Shown: positions 16,677 through 25,984, counted from the stretch's first letter. The stretch: DNA of 64,000 bases from AC-37 sp036386455 (GCA_036386455.1 DASVVS010000087.1:1-64000), one strand, 5' to 3'. Made by a program: numbers and translations. The notes: generated by a model not told the origin, from the sequence alone.

Positions 16677-17518
16677 GCGACGGTCTCCCGCGCCAGGCCA
16701 GCCTGCGCCGCCTGCGCGAGTTCGGGGTGCGCCCCAACCGGGAGCTCGGGCAGAACTTCCTGATCGACGACAACGTCCTCGGCGTCATCGGCCGCGCCGC
16801 CGAGCTCGACGGCGCGGACGTCGTGCTCGAGGTCGGCGGCGGCCTCGGCGTCCTCTCGGAGTACCTGGCTCCGCGCGTCGGGCACCTGCACGTGGTGGAG
16901 GTCGACGCCACCCTCGAGCCCGCCCTGCGCGACGCGCTCGGCCCGTACGGCAACACCACGCTGCACCTCGCCGACGCGGTCAGGCTCGACCTCGGCGCGC
17001 TGCGGCCGCCGCCGTCGAAGGTGGTGGCGAACCTGCCGTACGGGGTGGCCGCCACCGTGGTCCTTCGAGCCGTGGCCGAGCTGCCCGCGATGCGACTGTG
17101 CGTGGCGATGGTGCAGCGCGAGGTCGGCGAGCGGCTGGCCGCCCCGCCCGGGTCGAAGACCTACGGGGCTACCTCGGTGCTCGCCCAGCTCGCCTGCGAG
17201 GTGCGGGTGGAGCGGCGGGTGCCGGCGTCCGTGTTCCACCCGGCGCCGCGGGTCGAGTCCGCGATCGTCGTGCTGCGGCGGACGGCGGAGCCGCCCGCCC
17301 GGGCCGTGGCGGACCTGGTCCACGCGGCCTTCGCGCACCGGCGGAAGGCCCTGGCGGGATCGCTCGCGCTCGCGCCCGGCGCGCCGGAGGGGGTGCGCGA
17401 GCGAGCGCGCGAGGCGCTGGTCGCGCTGGGGCACCCCGCCGACGCGCGCGCGGAGCGCCTCGGGCCGGCCGACTTCCTCGCGCTGGCCGATGCGCTCGGG
17501 ACGGCGAGCCCCCGATGA
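16673..17518 (+). CDS. rsmA: 16S rRNA (adenine1518/1519-N6)-dimethyltransferase
   Basis: RsmA (KsgA) dimethylates two adjacent adenines in helix 45 of 16S rRNA. The 281-aa product has the family start RPNRELGQNFLIDDNVL, the SAM-binding LEVGGGLGVLSEYL and the catalytic ANLPYGVA motif. I used the GTG at 16673, which overlaps the tatD stop. The frame open upstream of it is only a shadow of tatD. The last codons overlap the ispE start (ATGA). Confidence 0.95.
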   Translation: MSDGLPRQASLRRLREFGVRPNRELGQNFLIDDNVLGVIGRAAELDGADVVLEVGGGLGVLSEYLAPRVGHLHVVEVDATLEPALRDALGPYGNTTLHLADAVRLDLGALRPPPSKVVANLPYGVAATVVLRAVAELPAMRLCVAMVQREVGERLAAPPGSKTYGATSVLAQLACEVRVERRVPASVFHPAPRVESAIVVLRRTAEPPARAVADLVHAAFAHRRKALAGSLALAPGAPEGVRERAREALVALGHPADARAERLGPADFLALADALGTASPR

Positions 17519-18351
17519 TCGAGGAGACCGCCCCGGCCAAGCTCAACCTCGTCCTCCAGGTGGGGCGCGTACGCGCCGACGGCCTGCACGAGCTGGCGTC
17601 GCTGTTCGCCTCGCTCGAGCTGGCGGACGCCGTCGCGGTGGAGCGGGCGCCATCCCCGCCCGACGAGGTGATCGCGCCGGGCGTCGAGGGGCCGAACCTC
17701 GCCCAGGCGGCGATCGACGAGCTGCGCGCCGCGCTGGGCGGCGACCTGCCCCCGCTGCGCGTGGCGATCGAGAAGCGGATCCCGGTGGCCGCGGGCCTCG
17801 GCGGCGGAAGCGCCGACGCCGCCGCCGTCCTCCGCGCCGCCAACCGCCTGGCGGGCGACCCGCTCGGCGCCGCCGCCCTGCGCGAGCTCGGCGCGCGCAT
17901 CGGCGCGGACGTCGCGAGCCAGATCGAGCCCCGCCACGCGCTCGTGACCGGCGCCGGCGAGCACGTGGAGCCCGTCGCGCTCGAACCGCTGCCGGTGGTC
18001 CTCGTCCCGGCCGCCACGGGCCTCTCCACGGCGGCGGTCTACGCCGAGGCCGACCGCATCGCCTCAACGCGCGACCGGCTCGACCCGGACGCGCTGCGCG
18101 AGCTCGCGGCACTCCCGGCCGCCGGCCTCGCCGCCCGGCTCGAGAACGACCTCGAGGCCGCCGCCGTGTCGCTGCGGCCGGAGCTCGAGGACACGCTCAC
18201 CGCCGTCCGCGAATCCGGTGCCCTCGCCGCGCGCGTGACGGGCTCGGGCCCGACCGTGTTCGGGATCTACGCCGACGCGGCGGCCGCGGCGGCTGCCGGC
18301 GAGCGGCTCCCGGAGGCGATCGTCACGCGCCTCCGCGACCGCGCGCCATGA
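17515..18351 (+). CDS. ispE: 4-diphosphocytidyl-2-C-methyl-D-erythritol kinase
   Basis: IspE phosphorylates CDP-methylerythritol in the non-mevalonate isoprenoid pathway. The 278-aa GHMP kinase has the PAKLNL start and the ATP-binding loop PVAAGLGGGSADAAAVL. The C-terminal ARVTGSGPTVFG glycine-rich loop is also present. The ATG overlaps the rsmA stop, the rsmA-ispE order typical of actinobacteria. Confidence 0.95.
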   Translation: MIEETAPAKLNLVLQVGRVRADGLHELASLFASLELADAVAVERAPSPPDEVIAPGVEGPNLAQAAIDELRAALGGDLPPLRVAIEKRIPVAAGLGGGSADAAAVLRAANRLAGDPLGAAALRELGARIGADVASQIEPRHALVTGAGEHVEPVALEPLPVVLVPAATGLSTAAVYAEADRIASTRDRLDPDALRELAALPAAGLAARLENDLEAAAVSLRPELEDTLTAVRESGALAARVTGSGPTVFGIYADAAAAAAAGERLPEAIVTRLRDRAP

Positions 18352-18383
18352 GCGCGTCGACCCGATGCGCCACAATCGTGGCC

Positions 18384-18608
18384 ATGCCCGCCGACCTCTC
18401 GCCGCTCGAGGTGTCGCTCGGCCTCGCCGGCCTGATCGTCTTCATCTGCTGGATCACGTTCATCCTCGCGCCCGCCTGGGCGTCCTACGGGCGGTTGTGG
18501 GAGCGGGTCGCGGCGAGCTTCCTGACGCTGTTCATCCTGGCCTCGCTCCTGATGGTCGGGGTGCTGCTCGGCGCGGCCGTCGTCTGGACCTACGACACCT
18601 GGGCGTAG
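18384..18608 (+). CDS. small two-helix membrane protein, unknown
   Basis: This 74-aa product has two predicted membrane helices (about 11-29, LGLAGLIVFICWITFILAP; and 42-66, FLTLFILASLLMVGVLLGAA) and no other recognisable motif. An alternative ATG at 18348 would overlap the ispE stop (ATGA) and add 12 residues. I prefer 18384 because the added residues look unlike a protein N-terminus and a CACAAT box lies 7 nt before the ATG. The function is unknown. Confidence 0.7.
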   Translation: MPADLSPLEVSLGLAGLIVFICWITFILAPAWASYGRLWERVAASFLTLFILASLLMVGVLLGAAVVWTYDTWA

Positions 18609-18645
18609 CCGCCCGCTCGCGCGCGGCGCGCCTAATCTTCTGCGC

Positions 18646-19911
18646 ATGGCAGCACGGACGGAAAACCCCACCGGAAGCGCGTTCCTCGAGGCGTTCACCG
18701 ACGTCTCGGCGGCCGTCGAGGCCGGTGCCGGGCTGCCCGAGGTCGCCCGCGCGACCGCCCGCGCGCTGAACGCCAGCGTGGCGGTGGTGGACAGCGCGAG
18801 CAGCGTCCTGGCGGTCGCGGCCCAGTCGCCCGACGACGAGCGGGCCGTGCTGTCCGGCGCGCCCGGCCGCGAGGTGCTGCCGCTGCGCGTGGCCGACTCG
18901 CCCGTCGGGGAGCTGCGCTACCGCCCGCGCGGCGAGCCGCCGCCGGCGGCGCTCGTCCGGATGGTCGGCACGCTGATCGCCCTCGAGGTCGAGCGCTCGC
19001 GCGGCCCGGAGCGCGCCAGCGAGGCCGCGGTGGCGAGCTTCGTCTGCGACCTCCTCGAGCGGCGCGTCACCGACCGCGACAACATCGTCGCGCGCGGGAA
19101 GGAGCTCGGCTCCGACCTCTCGGCCGGCGCCAGCGTGATCGTCGCCCGCGCGCACCCGCATCGCCCCGAGGAGGGCGACTGGCGCGCCCGCGTGCTCGCC
19201 ATGGCGGAGCGCGCGGCGCGCGGCGTGGCGTCCGGAGCACTCGCGGCGCCGGTGCAGGTCGCGAGCTCGCGCAACGTGCACGCGCCCGTGGCGGCGGAGC
19301 TCGTGGTGGTCGTCCCGGCCGGCGACCCGCAGCTCGCGGGGCGCGTCGGCGAGTCGCTGCGGCGCGAGCTCGAGAGCAACCTCCAGTCGTTCTCGATCGT
19401 GATCGGGGTGAGCCGCCCGGCGGCGGATCCGGTCGACGTGCACCGCGCGGGGTTCGAGGCGCTGCTCGCGGCCAACGTCGCCGAGGCCCAGGGCGACATG
19501 GTGCTGTCGTTCGAGGCGACCGGCGCGTACCGGCTGCTGCTGCCGGCGATGAGCGACGACCCCGCCGAGCTCGAGCGCTTCCACGAGGAGACCGTCGCGC
19601 CGCTCCTCGCCTACGACGACCAGTACGAGACCGAGCTGGTGCGCACGCTCGAGACGTTCCTCGACGAGGACGGCAGCGTGGCCCGCACCTCCGAGAAGCT
19701 CTTCACCCATCGCCACACGATCCGCTACCGGCTGGAGCGCGTACGGGAGCTGACCGGGCTGGACGTCTCCTCGACCGACGGCCGCGAGCGGCTCGGCCTG
19801 GGCCTGAAGGCCATGCGGGTGCTGGGCATCATGCCCTCCCGCGGCCCGGCCCACGAGCCGGGTGCGGAGGCGGGCACCGTCCCGCGCGAGGGCGAGGACC
19901 GCCGCCGCTAG
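18646..19911 (+). CDS. PucR/CdaR-type transcriptional regulator
   Basis: The 421-aa protein has an N-terminal sensor-like region (about 1-130), a central GGDEF-like/PucR region and a C-terminal helix-turn-helix of the HTH_30 type (KLFTHRHTIRYRLERVRELTG, about 350-370). Regulators of this family often control purine, sugar-diacid or amino-acid catabolism, but nothing nearby identifies the target. TAATCT ends 7 nt before the ATG, so the mRNA is probably leaderless. Confidence 0.85.
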   Translation: MAARTENPTGSAFLEAFTDVSAAVEAGAGLPEVARATARALNASVAVVDSASSVLAVAAQSPDDERAVLSGAPGREVLPLRVADSPVGELRYRPRGEPPPAALVRMVGTLIALEVERSRGPERASEAAVASFVCDLLERRVTDRDNIVARGKELGSDLSAGASVIVARAHPHRPEEGDWRARVLAMAERAARGVASGALAAPVQVASSRNVHAPVAAELVVVVPAGDPQLAGRVGESLRRELESNLQSFSIVIGVSRPAADPVDVHRAGFEALLAANVAEAQGDMVLSFEATGAYRLLLPAMSDDPAELERFHEETVAPLLAYDDQYETELVRTLETFLDEDGSVARTSEKLFTHRHTIRYRLERVRELTGLDVSSTDGRERLGLGLKAMRVLGIMPSRGPAHEPGAEAGTVPREGEDRRR

Positions 19912-19965
19912 CGCCCACCGCAACACCCCGTGCAAGCCGTCCGGCACGGCTCCCACCATGACCGC

Positions 19966-20151
19966 ATGCTCTACGCCGCACTCATCTGCTGCGACGAGGA
20001 CTGCACCGACGTCTTCGAGGCCTACGGCTCGCTGGAGGAACTGGAGACGCTCGCCTGCGACTGCGGCTGCGCCCTGCAGGTCATCTCGATCTCGGAGGCC
20101 CCGCCCGACCTGGTGCCGGGCCGCGGCGTGGAGCTGATCCCCGTGGGGTGA
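19966..20151 (+). CDS. small cysteine-rich protein, unknown
   Basis: From the ATG at 19966 this encodes 61 residues with the cysteine pattern CCDEDC...CDCGC, which could bind a metal ion. The frame is open 12 codons further upstream, but the product starting MLYAALICC looks more natural. Third positions are strongly G/C. I do not recognise the family. The end of the gene overlaps the C-terminal reading frame of the convergent HNH pseudogene. Confidence 0.6.
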   Translation: MLYAALICCDEDCTDVFEAYGSLEELETLACDCGCALQVISISEAPPDLVPGRGVELIPVG

Positions 20152-20970
20152 GGCCTCCCGCGGTACCTCTCCGGCCGCGGCCGCCGGCCCATCTCTGCCG
20201 CGGCGGCTCCACCCCTTCTGCCCGGAGCCACTTCCGGACGGCGTTGTCGGAGACGCCGTACTTCCTCCCGGTACCCCGGAGCCGAGCGTTTCGACCTCGC
20301 AGAGCAGTTGCGCGACTGGCGGCCGCTCGACCTTGCGGCGCCCCGGTCGCGGTCCCGGGAGCGGCGGCGCGTGGAGGCCGCACGCTTTGGAGCAGTAGGC
20401 CTGTCGTGACGTACGAGCGCGGAAGCTCTTCCCACACCTGAGACAGGTGCGCGGCTCGATCATCCGGACGTTCCGACCGCAATGCGTCGGCAAGGCCGCG
20501 GCGCAGTTCGGGCAGACGATCCGCAGGTTCTCGATCCGGTTGTCGGACGACACCCCGTTGACGTGGTCGAGGATCAGTGCAATGGGCTTTCCCTTCCACA
20601 GCTCCCCCTGGCCGCATAGTTCGCACTCTCGTTGCTTCAAGCCCTCCGCGTACAGCCGGCGCTTGAGCGCGTGACGCGAGTAGCTCGAGTTCTCCACCAG
20701 AACCTCTTCGAGTGGACGCATTCGGCGGCGCATCGCCCGCCGTTTCGCTTCTGCCACGTCGAAGTGTGCGGTGGAGATGCCCCATAGCTCCGCGTACTTC
20801 CGCAGGATCGCGTGACCGCCGCCCGTCGGACACATTCCTAGCCGCCGGAGAGCCCCACTGAAGCTGAGCGACGCGGCGATGGCCTCCCGGGCCTCTGCCT
20901 CCGTGTAGGTGGGACCGCTCCGCGGCATGCGTCCGACCCTGACATGCCCACTGGATGGCGCCATTGGCAC
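20081..20970 (-). pseudogene. HNH endonuclease with a single-base frameshift
   Basis: The first frame (from 20970) encodes an HNH nuclease. It has an N-terminal helical region, CELCGQGELWKGKP, the HNH core LDHVNG...NRIENLRIVCPNC and a second zinc knuckle (CLRCGKSF...YCSKAC). Near 20270-20282 the frame must shift by one base to continue into GTGRKYGVSDNAVRKWLR, the helix-turn-helix that normally ends such proteins. Adding one base would restore a continuous protein. It is either an inactivated homing-type nuclease or a sequencing indel. It lies just downstream of, and in the same direction as, tRNA-Gln, a typical site for such elements. Confidence 0.75.
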
Positions 20971-21018
20971 CGGGGGATGTAAACCACCCGTACGTCGCGC
21001 TCAAAGCGGGAGTTCGAG

Positions 21019-21089
21019 CTGGGGGGGGAGGAATCGAACCCCCATTCCGCGGACCAAAACCGCGTGTCTTTCCGTTAGACGACCCCCCA
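21019..21089 (-). tRNA. tRNA-Gln (anticodon TTG)
   Basis: On the minus strand the sequence folds into a complete cloverleaf. The acceptor arms are TGGGGGG/CCCCCCA with discriminator G, the D stem is GTCT/AGAC, and the anticodon stem is CGCGG/CCGCG with loop TTTTGGT (anticodon TTG). The T stem is GGGGG/CCTCC with loop TTCGATT. CCA is not encoded. A frameshifted HNH endonuclease gene lies 48 bp downstream. Confidence 0.93.
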
Positions 21090-21141
21090 GGGACAGCCCC
21101 TGCGCGACGGTACCACCGCCCCGCGTTAGGCTGAGCCCGAG

Positions 21142-22533
21142 ATGGCCGGCGAGCTGACCGTCCTCATCATGGCCGCGGGCCACGGCACCCGGATGCGCTC
21201 GTCGCTGCCGAAGGTGCTCCATCCCGTGTGTGGGCGCCCCATGGTCGAGTGGGTGATCGAGGCCGCGCGGCAGGCGGGGGCCGGTCGCGTCGTCTGCATA
21301 ACCCGCCCCGGCGAGGGCGTCGACGAGCACCTGCAGGCGACCGGCGCCGAGGTCGAGATCGCCCCCCAGACGGAGGGCGAGGGCACCGGCTCCGCCGTCC
21401 TCGCCGCCCGGACCGCGATCGAGCGGGCCGGCACGGTGGTCGTCCTCTCCGGCGACCACCCCCTCGTCTCGCCCGAGCTGATCTCCGGCCTGGTGAGCGA
21501 GCACGAGGAGGCGGAGGCCGCGGCCACCCTCCTGACGACGGAGGAGCTCGACCCCGCCGGCTACGGCCGCGTGGTCCGAGGCGCGGACGGCGACGTGGAG
21601 CGCATCGTCGAGACCAAGCACGAGGGCGACGCCACCCCCGAGGAGCTGGCCATCCGCGAGATCAACATCGGCAGCTACGCCTTCGCGGCCTCGGATCTCC
21701 TGGAAGCGCTCGACCAGGTGGGCGAGGATCGCGGCGAGCGCTACCTGACGAACGTCTTCCCGGTCCTCCGCGAGGCCGGCCGGACCCTCGCCGCCCATCG
21801 CACGGAGGACGTCCGCTCGGCAATGGGCGTCAACACCCGCGCCGACCTCATCGGGATCGACGCGCTCGCCCGCCGCCAGCTCATCGAGCGCCACGCGACG
21901 AACGGCGTGGCCTTCACCGCGCCGGCCACGGTCGCGATCGACGCCACGGTCGAGATCGGGCAGGACACCACGATCGCCGCGGGCGTCACGCTCACCGGCA
22001 CCACCAAGATCGGCGAGAACGCCACGATCGGCCCCCAGGCGACGATCGCCGACTCGCAGATCGGCCACGACGCGACCGTGCTGCACGCGGTCCTGACCGA
22101 GGCCGAGGTGGGCCCAGGCGCGACCGTCGGCCCGTTCGCCTACCTGAGGCCCGGCGCCCGCCTGGAGGAGAACGCGAAGGTGGGCACCTTCGTGGAGGTC
22201 AAGAACTCGACCATCGGCGCGGGAGCCAAGGTCCCGCACCTCTCCTACGTGGGCGACGCGGACATAGGCGAGGGGGCCAACCTCGGCGCCAGCTCGATCA
22301 CCGCCAACTACGACGGCCGCGAGAAGCACCGCACGACGATCGGGAGAGGCGTGAGGACAGGCGTCCACACCTCGCTGGTCGCGCCTGTGGACGTCGGCGA
22401 CGGGGCGTACACTGGGGCCGGCTCGGTGATCCGCAAGAACGTGCCCGGGGGAGCCCTGTCCTACTCCGACGCGAAGCAGCGGACCATCGAGGGATACAGC
22501 AAGCCTCCGGCCCAAGAGGAACGCCCCGAATGA
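21142..22533 (+). CDS. glmU: bifunctional UDP-GlcNAc pyrophosphorylase / GlcN-1-P acetyltransferase
   Basis: GlmU makes UDP-N-acetylglucosamine for peptidoglycan. The 463-aa protein has the uridyltransferase domain (MAAGHGTRMRSSLPKVLH with the nucleotide-binding G-x-G-T-R-M-x-S...K) and a left-handed beta-helix acetyltransferase domain. Hexapeptide repeats start near residue 255, and the active-site region is YLRPGARLEE...SYVGDADIGEG. The TAGGCT box is 9 nt upstream of the ATG. The stop overlaps the prs start (ATGA); glmU-prs is a common actinobacterial pair. Confidence 0.96.
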   Translation: MAGELTVLIMAAGHGTRMRSSLPKVLHPVCGRPMVEWVIEAARQAGAGRVVCITRPGEGVDEHLQATGAEVEIAPQTEGEGTGSAVLAARTAIERAGTVVVLSGDHPLVSPELISGLVSEHEEAEAAATLLTTEELDPAGYGRVVRGADGDVERIVETKHEGDATPEELAIREINIGSYAFAASDLLEALDQVGEDRGERYLTNVFPVLREAGRTLAAHRTEDVRSAMGVNTRADLIGIDALARRQLIERHATNGVAFTAPATVAIDATVEIGQDTTIAAGVTLTGTTKIGENATIGPQATIADSQIGHDATVLHAVLTEAEVGPGATVGPFAYLRPGARLEENAKVGTFVEVKNSTIGAGAKVPHLSYVGDADIGEGANLGASSITANYDGREKHRTTIGRGVRTGVHTSLVAPVDVGDGAYTGAGSVIRKNVPGGALSYSDAKQRTIEGYSKPPAQEERPE

Positions 22534-23561
22534 GCGTCGACAGCCAGGTCGAGCCCGTGCCCAGCAACAGCATCCCGCACGGCTACGACAAGCGGCTCAT
22601 GCTCGCGGCCGGCCGCGCCAGCCAGGAGCTCGGGCACAAGATCGCCGACAAGGTCGGGGTCACGCCGGTGGCTGCCGACCTCCGCACCTTCTCCGACGGC
22701 GAGGTCTACTGCCGCTACGAGGAGTCGATCCGCGGCGCCGACATCTTCATCGTCCAGTCGATCGCGGGGAACGAGTCCGAGGGCATGACCGTCAACGACG
22801 CGCTCATGGAGCTGCTCGTGATGGTCGACGCGGCCGTCGGCGCCTCGGCCCACCGCGTGATCGCGGTCAGCCCCTGGTACGGCTACTCGCGCCAGGACAA
22901 GAAGTCCGCCCCGCGCGAGCCGATCACCGCCCGCCTGATGGCTCGCTGCATGGAGGCCGCCGGCATCGACCGGCTGCTCACGATGGACCTCCACGCGGGC
23001 CAGCTCCAGGGCTTCTTCCAGAAGACCGTGGACCACATGACGGCGATGCCGATCCTCAGCCAGTACGTGAAGGACCAGCTCGGCGACACGGCCGACCTCG
23101 TGATCATCTCGCCCGACGCCGGCCGCGTGAAGCTGACCCGCAAGTTCGCCCAGAAGGTCGGCGCTCCCTACGCCCTGCTCGAGAAGGAGCGGCCCGCGCA
23201 GCAGGTGGCCGAGATCGGCTACGTGATCGGCGACGTGAAGGACAAGGTGGCGGTGATCGTCGACGACATCATCGACACCGGCGGCACCCTCTCCGCCGCG
23301 GCGCAGACCGTGCTCGACGAGGGCGCCTCCGCCGTGTACGCCGTGGCCACGCACGGGATCTTCTCCGGCAAGGCCTACGAGACGCTCGGCAACTCGCCGC
23401 TCAGCGGCATCGTCGTGACCGACACGGTCCCGCTGCGCAGCGGCGCGCCCGACAACATCCGCGTGCTCACCTGCACCGACATCCTCGCCGACTCGGTGAG
23501 GCGCATCTTCACCGACGACTCCGTGTCGGAGATCTTCGCCGGGGAGAACCAGCTCTTTTGA
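22530..23561 (+). CDS. prs: ribose-phosphate pyrophosphokinase
   Basis: Prs makes phosphoribosyl pyrophosphate from ribose-5-phosphate and ATP. The 343-aa product shows the ATP loop ADLRTFSDGEVYCRYEESIRG, the YGYSRQDKK region, the LHAGQLQGFF stretch and the PRPP-binding loop VAVIVDDIIDTGGTL. An N-terminal extension of about 15 residues precedes the usual start. The ATG overlaps the glmU stop, and its TGA overlaps a TTG start of the DUF2269 gene. Confidence 0.96.
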   Translation: MSVDSQVEPVPSNSIPHGYDKRLMLAAGRASQELGHKIADKVGVTPVAADLRTFSDGEVYCRYEESIRGADIFIVQSIAGNESEGMTVNDALMELLVMVDAAVGASAHRVIAVSPWYGYSRQDKKSAPREPITARLMARCMEAAGIDRLLTMDLHAGQLQGFFQKTVDHMTAMPILSQYVKDQLGDTADLVIISPDAGRVKLTRKFAQKVGAPYALLEKERPAQQVAEIGYVIGDVKDKVAVIVDDIIDTGGTLSAAAQTVLDEGASAVYAVATHGIFSGKAYETLGNSPLSGIVVTDTVPLRSGAPDNIRVLTCTDILADSVRRIFTDDSVSEIFAGENQLF

Positions 23562-24016
23562 GCCTCTACGAGTTTCTCCTGACCATCCACATCCTGGCCG
23601 CGATCGCGTGGCTCGGCGGCTCGTGGATGCTGCTCGCCCTCGGCCTCTCGCTTCGCGGCGCGGGCGCGCAGCGCCGCGTCGACTTCACGCGCGCGACCGA
23701 GAAGGCGCCGAGCGCCATCTTCGCGGTCGCCGGGATCGTCGTGATCGCCGCCGGCTCGTGGCTCGTCAGCGAGGCCGGCTACGACTACTCCGACACGTGG
23801 GTCACCCTCGGCTACGTCGGCTGGTTGATCAGCTTCCTGTTCGGGGTCGCGTTCTACGGTCCGGAGGGCAAGCGCCGCGAGCGCGCGATCGAGTCGGAGG
23901 GGCTCGAGAGCTCCGTCGTCACCAAGAGCCTCAACCGCGTGCTCACCGTGGCCGCGATCGACTCGACCATCATCACGCTCGTCGTCATCGACATGACGAC
24001 GAAGCCCGGCCTCTAG
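23558..24016 (+). CDS. DUF2269-like integral membrane protein
   Basis: This 152-aa protein has about four membrane helices and begins LYEFLLTIHILAAIAWLGGSW, a pattern typical of DUF2269 membrane proteins. Biochemical function is unknown. The TTG start overlaps the prs stop by 4 nt (TTGA), which favours translational coupling to glmU-prs. No Shine-Dalgarno distinct from the prs coding end is visible. Confidence 0.8.
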   Translation: MSLYEFLLTIHILAAIAWLGGSWMLLALGLSLRGAGAQRRVDFTRATEKAPSAIFAVAGIVVIAAGSWLVSEAGYDYSDTWVTLGYVGWLISFLFGVAFYGPEGKRRERAIESEGLESSVVTKSLNRVLTVAAIDSTIITLVVIDMTTKPGL

Positions 24017-24024
24017 CCCGGCGG

Positions 24025-24522
24025 TCAGCAGAACACGGCGATCATCAAGCCCGGCGCCAGCTCGTCCTGGCGCGGTATCACGTACACCGCGTTCCCCTCG
24101 GTCCGGGCGGTCAGGTCCGGCTCGCCTCCGGCCCCCGGTCCCGAGAGCCGCGTGACCTACGCGACGCAGTTGTCGATGTTGCGGTCGAAGGTGACCTTCA
24201 CCGCGTAGTCGATGTTCGTGTTGTCGATCTCCGCCTTGACCGCACCGCGGCCGTGGACGAGCTTCGTGTCCCTGTCCACCTCGGCCGTCAGCGGCACGGC
24301 CGATCCGCCGCCGAGCTTCACCGACTTCGTCCCGGACGGGCACTTCGCCTTCGAGTCGACGACGCGCAGCGCGCCCGTCTTCGTCGAGTAGCACCCCCGC
24401 ACGGTGCCGTCTGTGCCCGGGATCGCGGCCACCGCCCAGCCGCCGGCCCCGAGTGCGGCGAACAGCGCCATCGTGGACACCACGTTCGCGTACCTCAGCC
24501 GCCTGCGTGCAGCTCCCAGCAT
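24025..24522 (-). pseudogene. secreted YANV/AVFC-family protein interrupted by an in-frame TAG
   Basis: From 24522 the frame encodes a signal-anchored protein with LRYANVVSTMALFAALGAGG at its N-terminus and a GCYSTKTGALRVV segment. It reads to NIDNCVA and then meets TAG at 24157-24159. In the same frame, without any shift, the sequence continues for 43 more codons ending PGLMIAVFC and TGA at 24025-24027. That is the C-terminus I expect for this Solirubrobacterales-type family. A single change from a sense codon, for example TAC, would explain it. The 121-aa truncated product could still be made. The function of the family is unknown. Confidence 0.75.
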
Positions 24523-24553
24523 CCCGCCCCCCGTCTGTTCGTGTGTATCCGGA

Positions 24554-25984
24554 CTACGTACTGCGCGCCGCGAACTTCCGCACGCGCTTCTCCCCGCGCG
24601 ACTCGAAGTACGCCCACTCCTCGCGCCCGAGCTCGGTGGCCGGCTCGTCGGCGAACCACCACTCGCGCCCGATCCGGTACCAGTTGCGCGTCGCCTCGAG
24701 CTGGCCCAGCACGGCCATCACGCCGGTCTCCATCCGCCGCCCCATCAGCTCGTTGGCGGGCACGTTCTCCCGTCGCATCAGGTCGTAGAACTCCGAGCGC
24801 GGGTCCGAGATCGCCGTGATCACCTTCATCACGTAGCGCGGGCTGATCCGCACGTCCTTGTCCTGCATGTACCAGCCGCCCACGGTGGTCACGTGCTCCA
24901 TCAGCTTCTCGGCGTCGATCTTCTTCGGGTTGTTGAGGAAGCCGAGGTCGTGCAGGGCCACCCGCAGCCGCTCGGGGTCCTCGTCGAACACCGCCTCGAG
25001 CGCGGCGATCTCGAGCTCGATCTGCTCCTTGTCGAGCTGCTTGGTCATCCCGAAGTCGAGGAACGCGACCTTCCCGTCGTGCATGAGGATGTAGTTGCCG
25101 GGGTGGGCGTCGGCGTTGAAGTGCTGCAGGTGGTAGATCGACCCGAAGCAGAAGCGGTACACGATCTCGGCGAAGCGGTCCTTTTCCTCCTGCGGGCGCT
25201 CCTTGACCTCCTCGAAGCCGACGCCGTCGACCCACTCCGTCACGAGCACGCGCCGCCGCGACAGCCGCGTGATCACGTCCGGCACGTAGATGAACGGGTG
25301 CCCGCGGTACCCGCGCGCGAACGAGCGCTGGTTCTGCGCCTCGAACTCGTAGTCGAGCTCCTCGAGAACGCGCTCCTTCAGCTCCTCCGCGGCGGCCTTC
25401 GCGTCGAGCCCGGGGGCGAGCGCCTTCGCGAGCCGCAGGATCATCCCGGCGTTCTGCATGTCGGCCCGTACGGCCTCGGCCACGCCCGGGTACTGGATCT
25501 TGACCGCCACCTTGCGGCCGTCGGGAAGGACCGCGCGGTGCACCTGGCCGATCGAGGCCGCCGCGGTCGCCTCCTCGTCGAACTCCTCGAACAGGTCCTC
25601 GGGCGCATCGCCCTCCCACTCCTCCTCGAGCACCTTGCGGACCTTCTTCCACGGCATCGGCGGCGCCGAGCTGCGCAGCTCCCCGAGCTTCTCCTGGTAC
25701 ATCTCGGCGTATTCGGGCGGTAGGAACTCGGTGTCGATGAACGAGGCGAGCTGCCCGATCTTCATCGCGGCGCCCTTCATCGTCCCGAGCGCGTCCACCA
25801 TCCGCTCGGCCGCCTCGAGGTGCCGCGCGTCCAGCTTCTCGTCCGCGGATTCCTTCGAGCGGACGAGGTTGGCGGCCCTCGTACCGGCGTAGCGGGCGCC
25901 CTGCGTGCCGATCACGCTGCCGACCTTCGCGGTCCGCTGCACGCGCCCGGTCGGGATCCTGCTGTCGTCGTCACCGCGAGCCAT
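24554..25984 (-). CDS. ABC1/UbiB (AarF)-family atypical kinase
   Basis: The 476-aa protein has the family-specific KxGQ motif (AMKIGQLASF), the Ala-rich nucleotide loop (AAASIGQVHRA), the invariant Lys (VAVKIQYPGV), the catalytic HFNADAHPGNY and the metal-binding FLDFGMTKQL. ABC1/UbiB proteins are protein-kinase-like ATPases linked to quinone or isoprenoid lipid homeostasis. I chose the ATG at 25984 because upstream codons would overlap the rplY promoter region. The basic, non-membrane C-terminus shows no TM hairpin. Confidence 0.9.
   Translation of the reverse strand: MARGDDDSRIPTGRVQRTAKVGSVIGTQGARYAGTRAANLVRSKESADEKLDARHLEAAERMVDALGTMKGAAMKIGQLASFIDTEFLPPEYAEMYQEKLGELRSSAPPMPWKKVRKVLEEEWEGDAPEDLFEEFDEEATAAASIGQVHRAVLPDGRKVAVKIQYPGVAEAVRADMQNAGMILRLAKALAPGLDAKAAAEELKERVLEELDYEFEAQNQRSFARGYRGHPFIYVPDVITRLSRRRVLVTEWVDGVGFEEVKERPQEEKDRFAEIVYRFCFGSIYHLQHFNADAHPGNYILMHDGKVAFLDFGMTKQLDKEQIELEIAALEAVFDEDPERLRVALHDLGFLNNPKKIDAEKLMEHVTTVGGWYMQDKDVRISPRYVMKVITAISDPRSEFYDLMRRENVPANELMGRRMETGVMAVLGQLEATRNWYRIGREWWFADEPATELGREEWAYFESRGEKRVRKFAARST

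Noticed and set aside
18532..20080. Minus-strand continuation of the HNH frame to 812 codons
   Set aside because: After the frameshift the product is a shadow of the PucR gene; the real C-terminus is in the other frame.
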